DNA of 64,000 nt from Leeia speluncae (GTDB lineage: Bacteria; Pseudomonadota; Gammaproteobacteria; Burkholderiales; Leeiaceae), in NCBI RefSeq assembly GCF_020564625.1, contig NZ_JAJBZT010000003.1, forward strand, positions 310,001 to 374,000, in the 5' to 3' direction. Positions 26,370 to 37,286 of this stretch are shown here, one piece after another. The stretch's first letter is position 1. Every line of letters starts with the position of its first letter. Under the pieces are notes generated by a model. The model did not search any database, was not told where the DNA came from, and worked only from the letters and a program-made list of their open reading frames with translations. The position numbers and the translations under genes are program-made.

Positions 26370-27656
26370 TTAATCTCCAAACTCTTCGTTCATCGCCTCT
26401 AGTTCACGTGAGGCGGCCAACAAGGCTAAGCGCGCTACCACGCCATACGCGTAGAAGCGGTTTGGCGCGATATCTGGGTTGCCATCACAATCTGGCGAGT
26501 TACATGGATTTTCAAACGCGAGGGGTACAAAGTGCATACCAGGCGCATTTAAGTTTTCATCCACGCCACGTCCAGTATGTACACGGTAGAAGCCACCCAC
26601 GACAAAGTGATCCATCATATACACCACTGGCTCGGCCACGGCTTCGTTCACCGTTTCAAAGGTATGAACACCTTCTTGGATAATCACATCGTTTACTTCT
26701 AGGCCCTCTTTGACCACCGACATCTTGTTGCGTTGTTTACGATTTAATCCGGTCACTTCACTCGGATCTTTTACCGTCATCACACCCATGCCGTAAGTGC
26801 CTGCATCTGCTTTTACCACCACATAAGGGTCATGTGTGATGCCGTATTCTTGGTACTTCGCTTTAATACGGTTAAGTAGCTCTGACACCGTATCCGCAAG
26901 CACATCTTCCCCTTGTCTTGCTTGGAAATCTAACTCGCCGACATGCGCAAAGTACGGATTAATCAACCATGGGTCGATACCGATTAATTCAGCAAACTCG
27001 TTACAAACGTCGTTATAGGCAGAAAAGTGCTTGGTTTTACGGCGTGTAGACCACCCAGCAAATGGCGGTGGCAATAGGTTTTGTTCAATATTCTTTAGAA
27101 TATCTGGAATACCACCAGATAAGTCATTATTTAGTAGGACCACGCAAGGGCTGAAGTCTTCCCCCACCACTAAACGATTACCACGGCGCGAAATTGGTTC
27201 GAGCACCAGTTGTTTACCATTTGGCAGGTCAATTGGCGTTGGTTCAGTAATTTCTGGCAACAAAGACCCAACACGAACATTTAACCCTGCTTGGCGCAAA
27301 ATGCCATGAATAGCAGCAACGTTCTGCAAATAGAACGTATTACGGGTATGGTTTTCAGGAATTAACAACACACCACGGGCTTCAGGACAGGCTTTTTCTA
27401 CCGCAACGGTTGCAGCCTGAATGGCCAATGGCAAAAAGTCTTGGCTGAGGTTATTAAAGCCACCTGGGAATAGGTTGGTATCGACCGGTGCCAGCTTAAA
27501 TCCTGCATTCCTCAAATCTACCGACGCATAAAAAGGGGCGGCATGCTCCGTCCACTGACTACGAAACCAATGCTCAATTTTCGGCTGAGCCTTCAAAATA
27601 CGGGTCTCTAGTTCTTTTAAAGGGCCTGTAAGGGCGGTGGTAAGATGAGGAACCAT
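26370..27656 (-). CDS. gshA: Glutamate-cysteine ligase (proteobacterial GshA type)
   Basis: First enzyme of glutathione synthesis. The 428 residues and the pattern (LFPGGFNNLSQDFLP near residue 62, VVKADAGTYGMGVMTVKDP near 275) match the GshA type seen in betaproteobacteria and Acidithiobacillus rather than E. coli GshA. GGAG lies 6 nt before the ATG. It heads the minus-strand run gshA-gshB-EIIA-ptsH-ptsI that leads into the LPS cluster. The 290-bp upstream gap should hold its promoter; I could not pick one with confidence. Confidence 0.93.
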   Translation of the reverse strand: MVPHLTTALTGPLKELETRILKAQPKIEHWFRSQWTEHAAPFYASVDLRNAGFKLAPVDTNLFPGGFNNLSQDFLPLAIQAATVAVEKACPEARGVLLIPENHTRNTFYLQNVAAIHGILRQAGLNVRVGSLLPEITEPTPIDLPNGKQLVLEPISRRGNRLVVGEDFSPCVVLLNNDLSGGIPDILKNIEQNLLPPPFAGWSTRRKTKHFSAYNDVCNEFAELIGIDPWLINPYFAHVGELDFQARQGEDVLADTVSELLNRIKAKYQEYGITHDPYVVVKADAGTYGMGVMTVKDPSEVTGLNRKQRNKMSVVKEGLEVNDVIIQEGVHTFETVNEAVAEPVVYMMDHFVVGGFYRVHTGRGVDENLNAPGMHFVPLAFENPCNSPDCDGNPDIAPNRFYAYGVVARLALLAASRELEAMNEEFGD

Positions 27657-27882
27657 GAACTACTCCGGTAAGCCCGGTGAATCGGGTCAAGTTATTCGGT
27701 GAAGCTTTACATATCCAGACTAAATGGGGCTGATTTGCCCATATTCAAGTAGATGGTAAATGAAAGCAATAGCAATCTATTAGATTGCCAGAGACGCATG
27801 ACAATTCGTATTACTAGTCAGACAAGCAATCTACCAATTACGACCTAAGTTTGACGACATTCAAACTCAAGTTGCTGGATAC

Positions 27883-27922
27883 AAAAAACAAAACGGCACT
27901 AAAGTTCATTTAGCGCCGTTTT
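27883..27922 (-). terminator. Terminator after purC
   Basis: On the minus strand AAAACGGCGCTAAA (27922-27909) pairs with TTTAGTGCCGTTTT (27903-27890), 14 bp with one G-U pair and a 5-nt loop, followed by GTTTTTTG. It ends the purE-purK-purC run. Confidence 0.85.
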
Positions 27923-27947
27923 CGTTTATTGCAGTAGAAACTAGAGA

Positions 27948-28829
27948 TTAGGCCATTAGTTTCTCTAGCGCTTCGCGATATTTTGCAGCCGTTTTTTCCG
28001 CCACTTCGGCTGGCAATGACGGTGCAGGAGGGGTTTTATCCCAGCCAGTTGACTCTAACCAATCACGAACAAACTGCTTATCAAAGCTTGGAGGGTTAGT
28101 TCCTGGCACATATTGGTCAGCAGGCCAGAAACGGCTTGAGTCTGGCGTTAGCGCCTCATCCATCAAGTGAAGTACGCCGTTATCATCTACGCCAAATTCA
28201 AACTTGGTATCTGCGATAATGATGCCACGTGTGGCCGCATATTCTGCTGCAGTTTTGTATAGTTTAATTGCAGCGGCGCTTACCTTTGCTGCCATCTCTG
28301 CACCCAGAATTTCTTCGCATTGTGCATAAGTGATATTTTCATCATGATCACCTACGGCCGCTTTGGTACTTGGGGTAAAAATTGGCTCCGGCAATTGATC
28401 TGCCTCTTTTAAACCGGCAGGTAAATTAATGCCGCAAATCGTGCCTGATTTTTGATATTCTTTCCAACCAGAGCCTGCCACATAACCACGAACAATCGCT
28501 TCAACCGGCAAGCCTTTTAGCTTTTTGCTTACCACTGCGCGGCCAGCCACTTGCGCGCGATCTTCTTCTGACGTCACCACATCTTCAGGCAAATCGCCAG
28601 TTAGGTGGTTTGGCATCACGTCTTTTAGTTTATCAAACCAGAAATTAGAGATAGCAGTCAGAATCTTCCCTTTTTCAGGGATTGGCTCAGCCAAAATGAC
28701 ATCAAATGCAGACAAGCGGTCTGTTGCAATCATCAATAGACGGCCACCTTCCACTTCATAAAGGTCACGCACTTTACCCGAATAAATCTTTTTCAGACTA
28801 GTTAGATTTGAGGTCAGCAAACTGTTCAT
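27948..28829 (-). CDS. purC: Phosphoribosylaminoimidazole-succinocarboxamide synthase
   Basis: SAICAR synthase of purine synthesis: joins CAIR and aspartate with ATP. The 293 residues fit the longer proteobacterial/yeast-like form rather than the 237-residue E. coli one. Recognisable are [14 protein letters not shown] near residue 13, [17 protein letters not shown] near 110 and [13 protein letters not shown] near 200. It is last in the purE-purK-purC run and is followed by a strong terminator. Confidence 0.95.
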   Translation of the reverse strand: MNSLLTSNLTSLKKIYSGKVRDLYEVEGGRLLMIATDRLSAFDVILAEPIPEKGKILTAISNFWFDKLKDVMPNHLTGDLPEDVVTSEEDRAQVAGRAVVSKKLKGLPVEAIVRGYVAGSGWKEYQKSGTICGINLPAGLKEADQLPEPIFTPSTKAAVGDHDENITYAQCEEILGAEMAAKVSAAAIKLYKTAAEYAATRGIIIADTKFEFGVDDNGVLHLMDEALTPDSSRFWPADQYVPGTNPPSFDKQFVRDWLESTGWDKTPPAPSLPAEVAEKTAAKYREALEKLMA

Positions 28830-28885
28830 TCTTACTCTCTTTTCAGGAAAACCTGACGTATCTATTTCAAAATCAAAACAAAGGA

Positions 28886-30082
28886 TTACGCAAGCGGTCT
28901 TGGGCGCCCAGCAGCAGTCAGCAACTCATCACGCAAGGCCGCTACTTTTGCCGCTACGTCGTTCGCATTGCTACCTAATAGATTGTAATGTCCCATTTTT
29001 CTGGCAACACGGGCTTCTTTTTTCCCGTACAAATGCAAGAAACCACTTGGCTCAGACATCATGCTAGACCAATCAGGCTCTTTGCAATCGGCAGTACCTG
29101 CACCGGGCCATACATCACCCAACAAGTTCACCATCGCAACCGGTTTTAGCAGCGTTGCATCACCTGGCGGCAACCCACACATGGCACGTACTTGCTGCTG
29201 GAATTGGCTAACGGTAGTTGCATCTAATGTGTAGTGACCCGAGTTATGCGGTCTTGGCGCCATCTCGTTAACAACCAAGCTATCATCGGCCAGCACAAAA
29301 AACTCTATCGCCAGCACGCCAACATAGCCAAGAGACGATGCTACTGTTTTGGCTGCCGCCGCCGCAGAGGTTTTCACCGCATCAGTCACGTTAGCGGGCA
29401 CAATGGATACATCCAGAATGCCTTCAAAATGATGGTTCTCTGAAACTGGGAATACTGCACAATCACCAGAAACTGAACGCGTTACAATTGCCGACACCTC
29501 TGTTTTTAGCGGCATCATTTTTTCAAGGACACAGGCGGTCTCTTTGAGTTGCTGCCACGCAGTGAGCAACTCTTCTTTTGTTTTAACTCTTACCTGCCCT
29601 TTACCGTCGTACCCCATGCGGGCGGTTTTCAGAATACCAGGCAAGTAGAGGGAGAGATCTACCTCTAAGTCCGAGGCTTTTTCAATTGCCAAAAATGGCG
29701 CAGTAGGCAAACCGGCATCACGGAAAAAGGTTTTCTCACGAATACGGTCTTGAGCGATTTCCACGCACTCTCCGCGAGGAGAAACAAAAGTGGATTGCGC
29801 TAACCACTTCATTGAATTGGCATTCACATTTTCAAATTCGGTGGTGATCGCTGCGCAATTGGCAGCCATTTTTTCTAGTGCGGCTTGATCATCAAACGCA
29901 GCACATAGGTGCTCATCAGCAAATCTTGCAGCAGGTGCGTTTGGATCTGGGTCTAACACGGTCACTTGGTAACCCATGGTTTTGGCCGCAACGGTAAACA
30001 TGCAGCCCAACTGGCCACCACCTAAGATGCCAAGCATCGCTGGCGGAAGAATAGGAGTATTAGGAGTACGATCAGACATCAT
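28886..30082 (-). CDS. purK: N5-carboxyaminoimidazole ribonucleotide synthase
   Basis: ATP-grasp enzyme that carboxylates AIR to N5-CAIR, the substrate of PurE. The 398 residues show [13 protein letters not shown] at the N-terminus, the [13 protein letters not shown] phosphate-binding loop near residue 150 and [15 protein letters not shown] near 270, the PurK signature. ATG ATG at 30082/30079 leaves the start uncertain by one codon. It lies 33 bp after purE and 56 bp before purC. Confidence 0.95.
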   Translation of the reverse strand: MMSDRTPNTPILPPAMLGILGGGQLGCMFTVAAKTMGYQVTVLDPDPNAPAARFADEHLCAAFDDQAALEKMAANCAAITTEFENVNANSMKWLAQSTFVSPRGECVEIAQDRIREKTFFRDAGLPTAPFLAIEKASDLEVDLSLYLPGILKTARMGYDGKGQVRVKTKEELLTAWQQLKETACVLEKMMPLKTEVSAIVTRSVSGDCAVFPVSENHHFEGILDVSIVPANVTDAVKTSAAAAAKTVASSLGYVGVLAIEFFVLADDSLVVNEMAPRPHNSGHYTLDATTVSQFQQQVRAMCGLPPGDATLLKPVAMVNLLGDVWPGAGTADCKEPDWSSMMSEPSGFLHLYGKKEARVARKMGHYNLLGSNANDVAAKVAALRDELLTAAGRPRPLA

Positions 30083-30115
30083 TAACCCAGATCAACATCA
30101 ATCACAATTTGTCGG

Positions 30116-30616
30116 TTATACAGCAGGCAATTCCATTGCAAGCACGGTTTCTTCTTGTTGCTTACGGAATGCGGCCAATTTTTCAGCTAGCTCAGGATCG
30201 TTATTGGCCAGCATGGCAACGGCGTATAGACCAGCGTTTGCTGCACCCGCTTCACCAATAGCAAAGGTTGCAACTGGAATGCCTTTTGGCATTTGCACAA
30301 TCGATAGCAGCGAGTCTTCACCACGCAAGTATTTAGACGGAACAGGCACACCTAAAATTGGCACAATGGTTTTAGACGCCAACATACCAGGCAAATGCGC
30401 AGCACCACCGGCCCCAGCGATAATCGCTTTTAGGCCACGTGCTTGTGCAGTCGATGCATATTCAAACAATAAATCTGGAGTGCGATGCGCAGAAACTACA
30501 CGCGCCTCATACGGAATACCAAAGGCTTTAAGTTGTTGAACGGCGTTTTGCATGACGTCCCAATCACTGGAACTACCCATCACGACGCCAACTAAAGGAG
30601 CAGTAGAAGCGGTCAT
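30116..30616 (-). CDS. purE: N5-carboxyaminoimidazole ribonucleotide mutase
   Basis: Converts N5-CAIR to CAIR in the purine pathway. [14 protein letters not shown] near residue 10, SAHRTPD near 41 and [10 protein letters not shown] near 71 are the conserved PurE motifs. The ATG at 30616 gives 166 residues; a TTG 15 bp upstream is also in frame, and neither has a strong Shine-Dalgarno. It is the first gene of its run. A GGCC-T5-GGCC inverted repeat lies in the leader about 15 bp upstream. Confidence 0.95.
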   Translation of the reverse strand: MTASTAPLVGVVMGSSSDWDVMQNAVQQLKAFGIPYEARVVSAHRTPDLLFEYASTAQARGLKAIIAGAGGAAHLPGMLASKTIVPILGVPVPSKYLRGEDSLLSIVQMPKGIPVATFAIGEAGAANAGLYAVAMLANNDPELAEKLAAFRKQQEETVLAMELPAV

Positions 30617-30656
30617 TTTTTGTTGGGCCAAAAAGGCCTACCCGTTTAAAAACGAG

Positions 30657-30686
30657 ATTGTACAGAAAATGAGCACGATTTGGTAA
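30657..30686 (-). promoter_or_regulatory. Candidate promoter for purE-purK-purC
   Basis: On the minus strand TTACCA (30681-30686) and TACAAT (30657-30662) are separated by 18 bp; the -10 matches 5 of 6 and the -35 matches 4 of 6. It lies about 40 bp before the purE ATG. Confidence 0.45.
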
Positions 30687-30783
30687 TTTTGTGAAAGCAA
30701 GATACACAAAGGATTGCAGAAATCTTTACCATTTCTTTCTTCCACAATAACACCTACCAATCAGCAAGTGCTGCCGCACTAAG

Positions 30784-31776
30784 CTAAACAGCGCCCTCCT
30801 TGGCATCCCAAGTTCGCTTTATTTCAATCATTTGCGGAAGAATATCCATGAAGATACTCACCAACTGAGGATCAAAGTGAGTACCCGAAGCCTCTTTGAT
30901 ATGCCTGATAACATCCTCAATCCCCCATGGTTCTTTATAGGGGCGCTTGATCGTTAATGCATCAAAAACATCTGCCAGAGCCACAATTCTGGCGGATTCA
31001 GGAATCGACTCCCCACTGACGCCATTAGGATACCCACTACCATCCCATTGTTCATGATGGTAATAAGCAAGCTCTGCCGCCAAGACAAATAGTGGCGCAT
31101 TACTCTTTCTCAATATTTCGTAGCCAATCGTCGTATGGGTTTTCATTACCTCCCATTCTGCCGCATCTAGCTTACCTGGCTTACGTAAAATACTTTCCGG
31201 GATGCCGATTTTGCCCATATCATGCATTGGAGCTGCCAATTCCAGCAGCGTGCAACTATCGTCGTCCCATCCTGCCGCTTGCGCAATTTTTTTTGCATAA
31301 GCCGCCATCCGCCAGATATGTAGGCCGGTATCTGTATCATTAAAATGCCCAGCTTCCCCCAGCATACTAATGGCATCACGATAGCTTTGCTCTAACGCCG
31401 ACGCCCGGACTAAATTTAATTGGTTTTGCACTCTGGCACGAACAACAGAAGGATGGATTGGTTTGGTGATGTAATCCACCGAACCGACCGCAAAGCCGTA
31501 GGTTTCATCAAAGGTATCAGACAGGCTAGTAACAAAAATTACAGGGATATTTTCCGTCAACGGATTGGCTTTAAGCGAAAGACAAACTTCATATCCGTTA
31601 AGCTGCGGCATCTGAATATCTAATAAAATCAGGCTCGGCCGATGCTTTTCTACGGCAGATAACGCATCCACTCCATTTGTTGCAAATACCAGCCGATAAA
31701 TACCAGAAAGCGCCTCTCGCAAGGCATCTAAATTAATTGGCTCATCATCGACGATTAGAATTGGACCAACTTGCAT
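30784..31776 (-). CDS. Response regulator with HD-GYP c-di-GMP phosphodiesterase domain
   Basis: A 330-residue cytosolic protein of RpfG type. The receiver domain occupies about 1-120, with the phosphorylated Asp in LILLDIQMPQLNG near residue 54 and the conserved Lys in DYITKPI. The HD-GYP domain (about 140-320) has all key motifs: HDMGKIGIPESIL near 188 and HHEQWDGSGYPNGVSGESIP near 240, so hydrolysis of cyclic-di-GMP is expected. The start is 3 bp from the stop of the hybrid kinase, its obvious partner. No DNA-binding domain. Confidence 0.92.
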   Translation of the reverse strand: MQVGPILIVDDEPINLDALREALSGIYRLVFATNGVDALSAVEKHRPSLILLDIQMPQLNGYEVCLSLKANPLTENIPVIFVTSLSDTFDETYGFAVGSVDYITKPIHPSVVRARVQNQLNLVRASALEQSYRDAISMLGEAGHFNDTDTGLHIWRMAAYAKKIAQAAGWDDDSCTLLELAAPMHDMGKIGIPESILRKPGKLDAAEWEVMKTHTTIGYEILRKSNAPLFVLAAELAYYHHEQWDGSGYPNGVSGESIPESARIVALADVFDALTIKRPYKEPWGIEDVIRHIKEASGTHFDPQLVSIFMDILPQMIEIKRTWDAKEGAV

Positions 31777-31778
31777 CC

Positions 31779-34700
31779 TTAATCCTCCACGTTGATATTG
31801 AATTGATTGGCAATAGAAAGAACAACTTGCTCTGCTTCTCTAAAATTATATTGGCTAACCGCCTGCTGCAAAGGCTGCAGCGTCTCCGATGACAATAAGG
31901 GATCTAGTTGTTTAATTAGCGGATCAACAATATCGGGGCTATCTTCATTAAGTAGCTTCCATATATTGCAAATTAACTTTTTCAGCAGTACTTCATCCAC
32001 TACCTTCGGCGCTGAATGTGTCTGCGCAAACTCTTCCGGTATAAGCAGCTGAATTTCTCGCAGGGTGGCATAAAAACACTCATAAAAAGGAGTTAACGCA
32101 TCCAAAGCCTCTTCATCTTGATGAATTTTTTGCTCTGCCGTCCATGCGGCAGAAGACAAGGCTTTTAGTCCCAAGCTAGCAGCAGCCCCTCTTAAATTGT
32201 GTAGCAACCTTCTTTTTTCTGCTGGAGATGCTGGTGCCAATGCAGACTCATAATCACTAAATCGCTTAAAAAACTTATCGAGGAATAACAGATATTTCTC
32301 TTTACTCTTCCAATAGACAATGCCCCAGGCGGTGCTAACCAGAGACTCACCAGTTTGCTCGACAGAAGATAACTCGTGTTGATTAGCAGTTGCCGGCTTA
32401 TCTAGACCTCCCGTTTCCGGCACGCATCCTAACCATTGCGCCAATCGCATTTTTAATTCATCTGGTTCAACTGGCTTGACCAAAAAGTCGTTCATTCCGG
32501 CATCAAAACAACGTTGCTTATCTTCTTTAAACGCATTCGCCGTCATCGCCAAGATAGGAATTTTTCTACCTTTTGGTAGCTGTCGAATTCGACGAGTCGC
32601 CTCCAAGCCATCCATGATAGGCATCTGAACATCCATCAGAATCAACTCATACTCACTCTCGGCAAATTTACGCAAAGCGGCTTCGCCATCACTAGCCACA
32701 TCGACCTGCAACTCAAATGAAGAAAGCCATTCGGCAGCAACCTCTTGGTTGATTTCATTATCTTCAACCAAAAGAACTTTCGCCCCTTTTTTCATCACCA
32801 ACTCAAGCTCATTTGCTCGCTCAGGCAACGATAGTGGCGCCTCTCCCACGGGTAAGCGCACAGTAAAAGCAAACACACTGCCTCGATCAGGGCTACTCGA
32901 AAAAGAAATATCACCCCCCATTCGGCTAACCAATTGACGAGAGATGGCCAAGCCAAGACCTGTACCGCCGTATTTTCGCGCGATACTAGAATCCGCCTGT
33001 TCGAATGGTTTAAATAATAGATGCTGTTTACCATCACTAATTCCAACCCCTGTATCCCGTACCTCAAACGCAAGGTTGGCAACTCCCTGAGCAACCCCCT
33101 TCAAACTAGCATTCAGCGCCACGTGCCCTACAGTGGTAAACTTAACGGAATTCCCAATAAGATTAATCAACACCTGCCTTAATCTAAGTTGATCTCCAAC
33201 CACCAATAAATCCGTCAGCGCAGGATCAGTAACGACATTAAAATCAAGCCCCTTCGCGGCCGCTTGCTCCGCAAAAATGCTGTACACATTATCGATAATA
33301 ATCGGCACTTGAAATGGCGACTGCTCTAATACGATTTGATTAGCCTCAATTTTAGAAAGGTCTAAGATGTCGTTAATAATCTCCAGCAAATGCTTACCCG
33401 AAGAAATTAATTTATTTAATTTTGCTAAGTGAGCGTCTTCAGTCAGTTGCAAAGTTAACAACTGCGCAAATCCAATAATGGCGTTAAGTGGTGTACGAAT
33501 TTCATGAGACATATTGGCCAAAAACACGCTTTTCGCCTCATTTGCTGAATCGGCCTCTGCTTTCGCGACCACCAATTCAGCTGTACGCACCTTCACCAAA
33601 TCTTCCAAATGTTCACGATATTCGTTTAGCGCCATTTCATTTCGACGATGCTCAATAGCGATCGCCGCCAATGTTGCCGCTTGCTTAATCATTTGAAGAT
33701 CATATTGATCAGGCTCGCCAACCTCTCTTCTATAAATAGCAAAGGTGCCAATCACTTTATGCCCAGAATCTGTAATGGGCTCTGACCAACAAGACTTTAA
33801 CCCTGCGCGACTAGCAACCTCGGCAAAATCAACCCAACATGGATCATCCTGGATGCTCGGAGTTATCGTTCTAACCCCACTATGGGCACAACTACCGCAA
33901 CTACCTTGATGTTCGCCAATAGAGATGCCATCGATCGCCTCATTATAAAAATCAGGCAGGCTAGGTGCGGCAGCCTGTTTTAACGTGGCATTCGAATCAT
34001 CAACCAACAACACACTGCATAAAGACTTAGGCGAAAGTGACTCAATCCCAATGACAATTTGAGTGAGAATGTCGGATAAAGGTAACCCATCCACCAACAC
34101 TTCAAGAATTTCCGTTCTAAACTGCTCGAGCCGCTCTGCTCGCTTACGCTCTGTATAGTCAATCACATTGGCCAAGGCAAAATGCTGGCCATTTGTTTCA
34201 AAATGACTTAACCCAACCTCAATTTGAATCAGTGATTGATTTTTATGAAGGCCGGTTAATGTGCCTCCTGCCGTTACCTGTCGTGTTAATGGCTGATCAA
34301 AATAATGCGCGAGATGATTGGCATGTACTTGCCGTGAACTTTCAGGTAACAGTGTTTTCAAGGGCAGCCCGATCAACTCATCTGGGGCATATCCAAACAT
34401 AGTTTCTAGCGCCTGATTCACCTGAACAATCAGACCATTTCTATCGACAATCAGCAGTCCGTTTGAGTTTGCTTCAAATACGATCTTAAAATTTTGATTG
34501 GCTTGCTCGATCTGTCGGGCACTTTTCGTTTCTTCTTCCGCATGAATGGCAGCCTCTTTCATTTGACGCTCACGTTCAAGACGAAGGACAAACATATACG
34601 TCCCAAATCCTAGACAGATCAGCATAAAAAAGACGGCAACACCCACAGGCCATAATGCGGAAAGTTGTGCGTTTAAAATAATTTCTTCAGGCAATTCACT

Positions 34701-35573
34701 AACCACACGCCATGTCACATGAGATTTCACCACGCCCACATAGTCATCCAGCGGTTTAACCGTTTTCCATGTCCACACTGCTTTCAAATGTAGTTGCCCT
34801 GAATGCTGCGTACTGATATTGCGCCAAACGTCTGGCTGCCGAACACCGAAAGTCTTATTTGAAACACCCAAAAAATCCCATTCATCTTTAGGATTTGGAC
34901 TAAGTAGCCAGTAACCTTCATTATTCAACAACATTAATCGTTGCTTGATTGGCGCGGCGCTGTTCACGAAGGCTGAAAGCGTAGCCTTTGCATCATTATT
35001 GATCACAATAAATCCACGCAACCGCCCTCGATCATCAAATACTTTTTGCGCAACCCGTATGACAGCCTGATGAGTATTTTGGCGCTTTTCTTGTTGATAA
35101 TCTAAGTCAACAGGCGAGACGTAAACCAAGTGAGGTGGCGTCTGAAGAATGTCTAAAAAATAGTAGCGCTGATGAACATCTTGCAATTGAGAAGTAGGCG
35201 CTGCCGCGACCGCTGTGCCGACTCTCTCCACCTTTACTTGCTCCATCCCCTTTTCATCCACCCAACGAACAGAGGCATAAGACGGGTTGCGCATTAACAA
35301 GCTAATGAAAGCCCTTTGCATGGAAAGTAAATTTTCTGAGTCGGATTTAATAAACCCAAGGCGTACAGGCTCTTCGCGTGTCAGACTATGAATATGATCT
35401 ATTGGACGGGCTAACTCGCTCTTTAGCCGATTTGCAGCTAAAGATACATAGGCCGACTCTTGGGAAAAAATCGGGTTGAGCACATTTTGTCTAGGGGATA
35501 CGCCTATCAGCCATCCACTAAGCAAAATAAGTAACGCGCAAGGAATAAAAATGACGAAGAACTGCCGACGCAT
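31779..35573 (-). CDS. Hybrid sensor histidine kinase (Cache-PAS-GAF-HisKA-REC-HPt)
   Basis: Inner-membrane sensor kinase of 1264 residues. A first membrane helix (about 8-25), a large periplasmic Cache-like domain (to about 305) and a second helix (about 309-332) precede a PAS domain (about 364-475) and a GAF domain (about 500-640). The HisKA motif [17 protein letters not shown] puts the phospho-His near 690, followed by an ATPase domain with [10 protein letters not shown] receiver domain (from about 931) has Asp in [13 protein letters not shown] near 980, and a C-terminal HPt domain has [13 protein letters not shown] near 1126. The complete His-Asp-His relay can feed the HD-GYP regulator encoded 3 bp downstream. 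Ligand unknown. Confidence 0.92.
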   Translation of the reverse strand: MRRQFFVIFIPCALLILLSGWLIGVSPRQNVLNPIFSQESAYVSLAANRLKSELARPIDHIHSLTREEPVRLGFIKSDSENLLSMQRAFISLLMRNPSYASVRWVDEKGMEQVKVERVGTAVAAAPTSQLQDVHQRYYFLDILQTPPHLVYVSPVDLDYQQEKRQNTHQAVIRVAQKVFDDRGRLRGFIVINNDAKATLSAFVNSAAPIKQRLMLLNNEGYWLLSPNPKDEWDFLGVSNKTFGVRQPDVWRNISTQHSGQLHLKAVWTWKTVKPLDDYVGVVKSHVTWRVVSELPEEIILNAQLSALWPVGVAVFFMLICLGFGTYMFVLRLERERQMKEAAIHAEEETKSARQIEQANQNFKIVFEANSNGLLIVDRNGLIVQVNQALETMFGYAPDELIGLPLKTLLPESSRQVHANHLAHYFDQPLTRQVTAGGTLTGLHKNQSLIQIEVGLSHFETNGQHFALANVIDYTERKRAERLEQFRTEILEVLVDGLPLSDILTQIVIGIESLSPKSLCSVLLVDDSNATLKQAAAPSLPDFYNEAIDGISIGEHQGSCGSCAHSGVRTITPSIQDDPCWVDFAEVASRAGLKSCWSEPITDSGHKVIGTFAIYRREVGEPDQYDLQMIKQAATLAAIAIEHRRNEMALNEYREHLEDLVKVRTAELVVAKAEADSANEAKSVFLANMSHEIRTPLNAIIGFAQLLTLQLTEDAHLAKLNKLISSGKHLLEIINDILDLSKIEANQIVLEQSPFQVPIIIDNVYSIFAEQAAAKGLDFNVVTDPALTDLLVVGDQLRLRQVLINLIGNSVKFTTVGHVALNASLKGVAQGVANLAFEVRDTGVGISDGKQHLLFKPFEQADSSIARKYGGTGLGLAISRQLVSRMGGDISFSSSPDRGSVFAFTVRLPVGEAPLSLPERANELELVMKKGAKVLLVEDNEINQEVAAEWLSSFELQVDVASDGEAALRKFAESEYELILMDVQMPIMDGLEATRRIRQLPKGRKIPILAMTANAFKEDKQRCFDAGMNDFLVKPVEPDELKMRLAQWLGCVPETGGLDKPATANQHELSSVEQTGESLVSTAWGIVYWKSKEKYLLFLDKFFKRFSDYESALAPASPAEKRRLLHNLRGAAASLGLKALSSAAWTAEQKIHQDEEALDALTPFYECFYATLREIQLLIPEEFAQTHSAPKVVDEVLLKKLICNIWKLLNEDSPDIVDPLIKQLDPLLSSETLQPLQQAVSQYNFREAEQVVLSIANQFNINVED

Positions 35574-35924
35574 TTAAGCACTCACTTTTGCTACTAATGA
35601 TCAAAGTCATCCACATAAAAAAACATCAAATGGCCACGTAAACTCAATAGATAACGAGCATATACGATTAACTTTAGTACATCCCAGTGATTACCGCTAT
35701 GTCATTTTGCCATGCAACAATTCGTAACAGCCCAACGAATTTATGATGAAAAAACAAATACTTGAACACCGAGCCAAAGCAGTGGCCAATAGTGCATTAC
35801 TTTTATGCGGTAACAATGACGAGGAAAATAAAGCGAGGAAAAATATGCAACGGTAGAACGCCAGTTGAAACATTGATGGATGGGAAACGGATTTGGGCAG
35901 AAAAGAATCTGACTCGAATCTAAT
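35574..35924. other. Gene-free stretch between kinase gene and IS remnant
   Basis: About 350 bp with no convincing gene. It should contain the promoter of the minus-strand kinase gene. The 64-codon open frame here on the minus strand has no recognisable domain, codon pattern or Shine-Dalgarno support. Confidence 0.5.
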
Positions 35925-36345
35925 CTGACAGACACCAGCCCAAAACTGGTAACGGTCAGATCAAGTCTGAGCTAGTACAGATTATTGATAAGGTGTTGCG
36001 TTGACAGATTGAATCTACAGTCGCTTTTTTTAATATTTCCTTTTCCATTTTGGCTTCAGCTAACTCCCTGCGTAGCCGTCGAACTTCGGCGATTAGTGAT
36101 TCAACACTTTGTTTCCGATTGCTCTCAGTACTCGACCGCTGTAGCTTACGTGCTTTCGTCGCCCAATCGGCGAGCGTGCCTTGGTTCACACCAAGTCTTG
36201 AGGCCACTTCTGCAACAGACATGCCTTGCTCTATAACTAGTTTGATTGCTTCTGTCCGAAATTCTGGTGTATAGCTTTGTGTAACTCTCTTACTCACGTC
36301 ATCCTCCTGTTAGTTCCATTTTAACAAACAGGTGTGTCTGTTTTT
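35925..36345 (-). mobile_element. IS3-family insertion sequence remnant
   Basis: A short element remnant carrying only orfA. The orfB integrase gene (DDE domain) is absent. Matching short ends ACAGACAC (35928-35935) and GTGTCTGT (36334-36341) in inverted orientation may be what is left of the terminal repeats; they do not align further, so the boundaries are approximate. It lies about 115 bp from tRNA-Arg. No clear target-site duplication was found by eye. Confidence 0.6.
35956..36297 (-). pseudogene. IS3-family transposase orfA, truncated element
   Basis: 113 codons with the helix-turn-helix transposase N-terminus of IS3 elements (YTPEFRTEAIKLVIEQGMSV, GVNQGTLADWATKARK) and a leucine-zipper-like coiled coil (LIAEVRRLRRELAEAKMEKEILKKA, read as residues about 70-93). 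It starts with GTG behind a perfect AGGAGG. After the A7G run, where IS3 elements normally shift into orfB, the frame runs into unrelated-looking sequence and stops; orfB is missing. It cannot transpose alone, but might bind related ends. Confidence 0.75.
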
Positions 36346-36458
36346 TCAGGCCACCTCAGTGGCACAGCGCGCCTGAAAAGCAAACGATAACCCAGCACCA
36401 GCAAACAGGGGCTTTAAGTTAAGTAATTGATAATGAAAGGGCGAACGAAGGAAGGTAG

Positions 36459-36535
36459 TGGCGCACCCGACAGGAATCGAACCTGTGACCTTCAGCTTCG
36501 GAAACTGACACTCTATCCAACTGAGCTACGGGTGC
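36459..36535 (-). tRNA. tRNA-Arg (anticodon CCG)
   Basis: 77 nt on the minus strand. Acceptor arms GCACCCG and CGGGTGC pair perfectly; the D-arm is GCTCAGTTGGATAGAGT; the anticodon loop TTCCGAA sits on a 5-bp stem and gives CCG (reads CGG, Arg); the T-arm contains GGTTCGAATCC. The 3' CCA is encoded. Confidence 0.97.
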
Positions 36536-36640
36536 CAAATGGCGACAACGGTTGTTGCGACACCGACATTAGGACGCAAAGGATAGCTATTTTCTGATCA
36601 AACGTCCATGAATTTCTATCGCAGCATGTTATTTTGACGT

Positions 36641-36646
36641 TATAAT
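36641..36646 (+). promoter_or_regulatory. Perfect -10 hexamer upstream of cytochrome gene
   Basis: TATAAT lies 47 bp before the ATG of the cytochrome c gene. No good -35 is found at 16-18 bp, so the promoter may depend on an activator. Confidence 0.35.
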
Positions 36647-36692
36647 TCGCAGGATTTTAATTTTTTCGCCCTCTAGACAAGGTAGGAGAAGC

Positions 36693-37214
36693 ATGAGCAC
36701 AGGAAAAAGCAACCCACTAGGGTTGGTCGTTGCAGGGATTGTTGTAGCGGTAGCCGCTGTATTTCTACTAGCTAAACTAGTGATCTCTTACAACGCAGGT
36801 CAGGCAAACCCTGATGATATGACTGCAGAAGCGATTAACGCGCGCGTAAAACAAGTTGGTGAACTAGATGCTGGCGAAGTAGTTGCTGCTGGTGCTATGA
36901 CCGGCAAAATGGTTTATGAGCAAGTATGCTTCTCCTGTCACAAAGATGGCTTGATTGGCGCACCTAAATTAGGTGATGCTGCAGCATGGGGCCCACGTAT
37001 TGCACAAGGTTTCGACACATTGGTTAAGCATGCAGTTGAAGGCTTTAATGGCAAGATGCCAGCTAAAGGTGGTAACGCTAACCTGACAGACCAAGAAGTT
37101 GCACGTGCGGTTGCTTACATGGCTAACAGCGGCGGCGCTAAATTTACTGAACCAAAAGTAGAAGGCGTTGCTTCTGGCGAGTCTAAAGCAAGCGAAGGCG
37201 CTGCAAGCAAATAA
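36693..37214 (+). CDS. Membrane-anchored c5-type cytochrome c
   Basis: An electron-transfer protein of 173 residues. One N-terminal membrane helix (about 9-30, no cleavable signal) anchors a periplasmic cytochrome domain with heme site CFSCH near residue 79 and an axial Met in GKMPAKGG near 130, the class I cytochrome c5 pattern. A Ser/Lys/Glu/Ala-rich tail follows. AGGAGA precedes the ATG. It stands alone, divergent from tRNA-Arg and closed by a strong terminator. Partner oxidase or reductase is unknown. Confidence 0.88.
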   Translation: MSTGKSNPLGLVVAGIVVAVAAVFLLAKLVISYNAGQANPDDMTAEAINARVKQVGELDAGEVVAAGAMTGKMVYEQVCFSCHKDGLIGAPKLGDAAAWGPRIAQGFDTLVKHAVEGFNGKMPAKGGNANLTDQEVARAVAYMANSGGAKFTEPKVEGVASGESKASEGAASK

Positions 37215-37228
37215 TCATTTGCAGCTGC

Positions 37229-37264
37229 CCAATAAAAAAGGTGCTACGGCACCTTTTTTATTGG
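37229..37264. terminator. Bidirectional terminator after cytochrome c
   Basis: A 16-bp perfect stem (37229-37244 with 37249-37264) has a TACG loop closed by C-G, the stable UNCG type, and A/T runs on both sides. It serves the cytochrome gene (+) and rep (-). Confidence 0.9.
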
Positions 37265-37286
37265 CTATAGTTACAGGGGAAAAAGG

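Noticed and set aside
29976-30539. 187-codon plus-strand frame opposite purK and purE
   Set aside because: Antisense shadow of two conserved purine genes; no domain pattern.
35741-35935. 64-codon minus-strand frame between the kinase gene and the IS remnant
   Set aside because: No ribosome site, no domain, and a Cys/Phe/Trp-rich composition unlike real neighbours.
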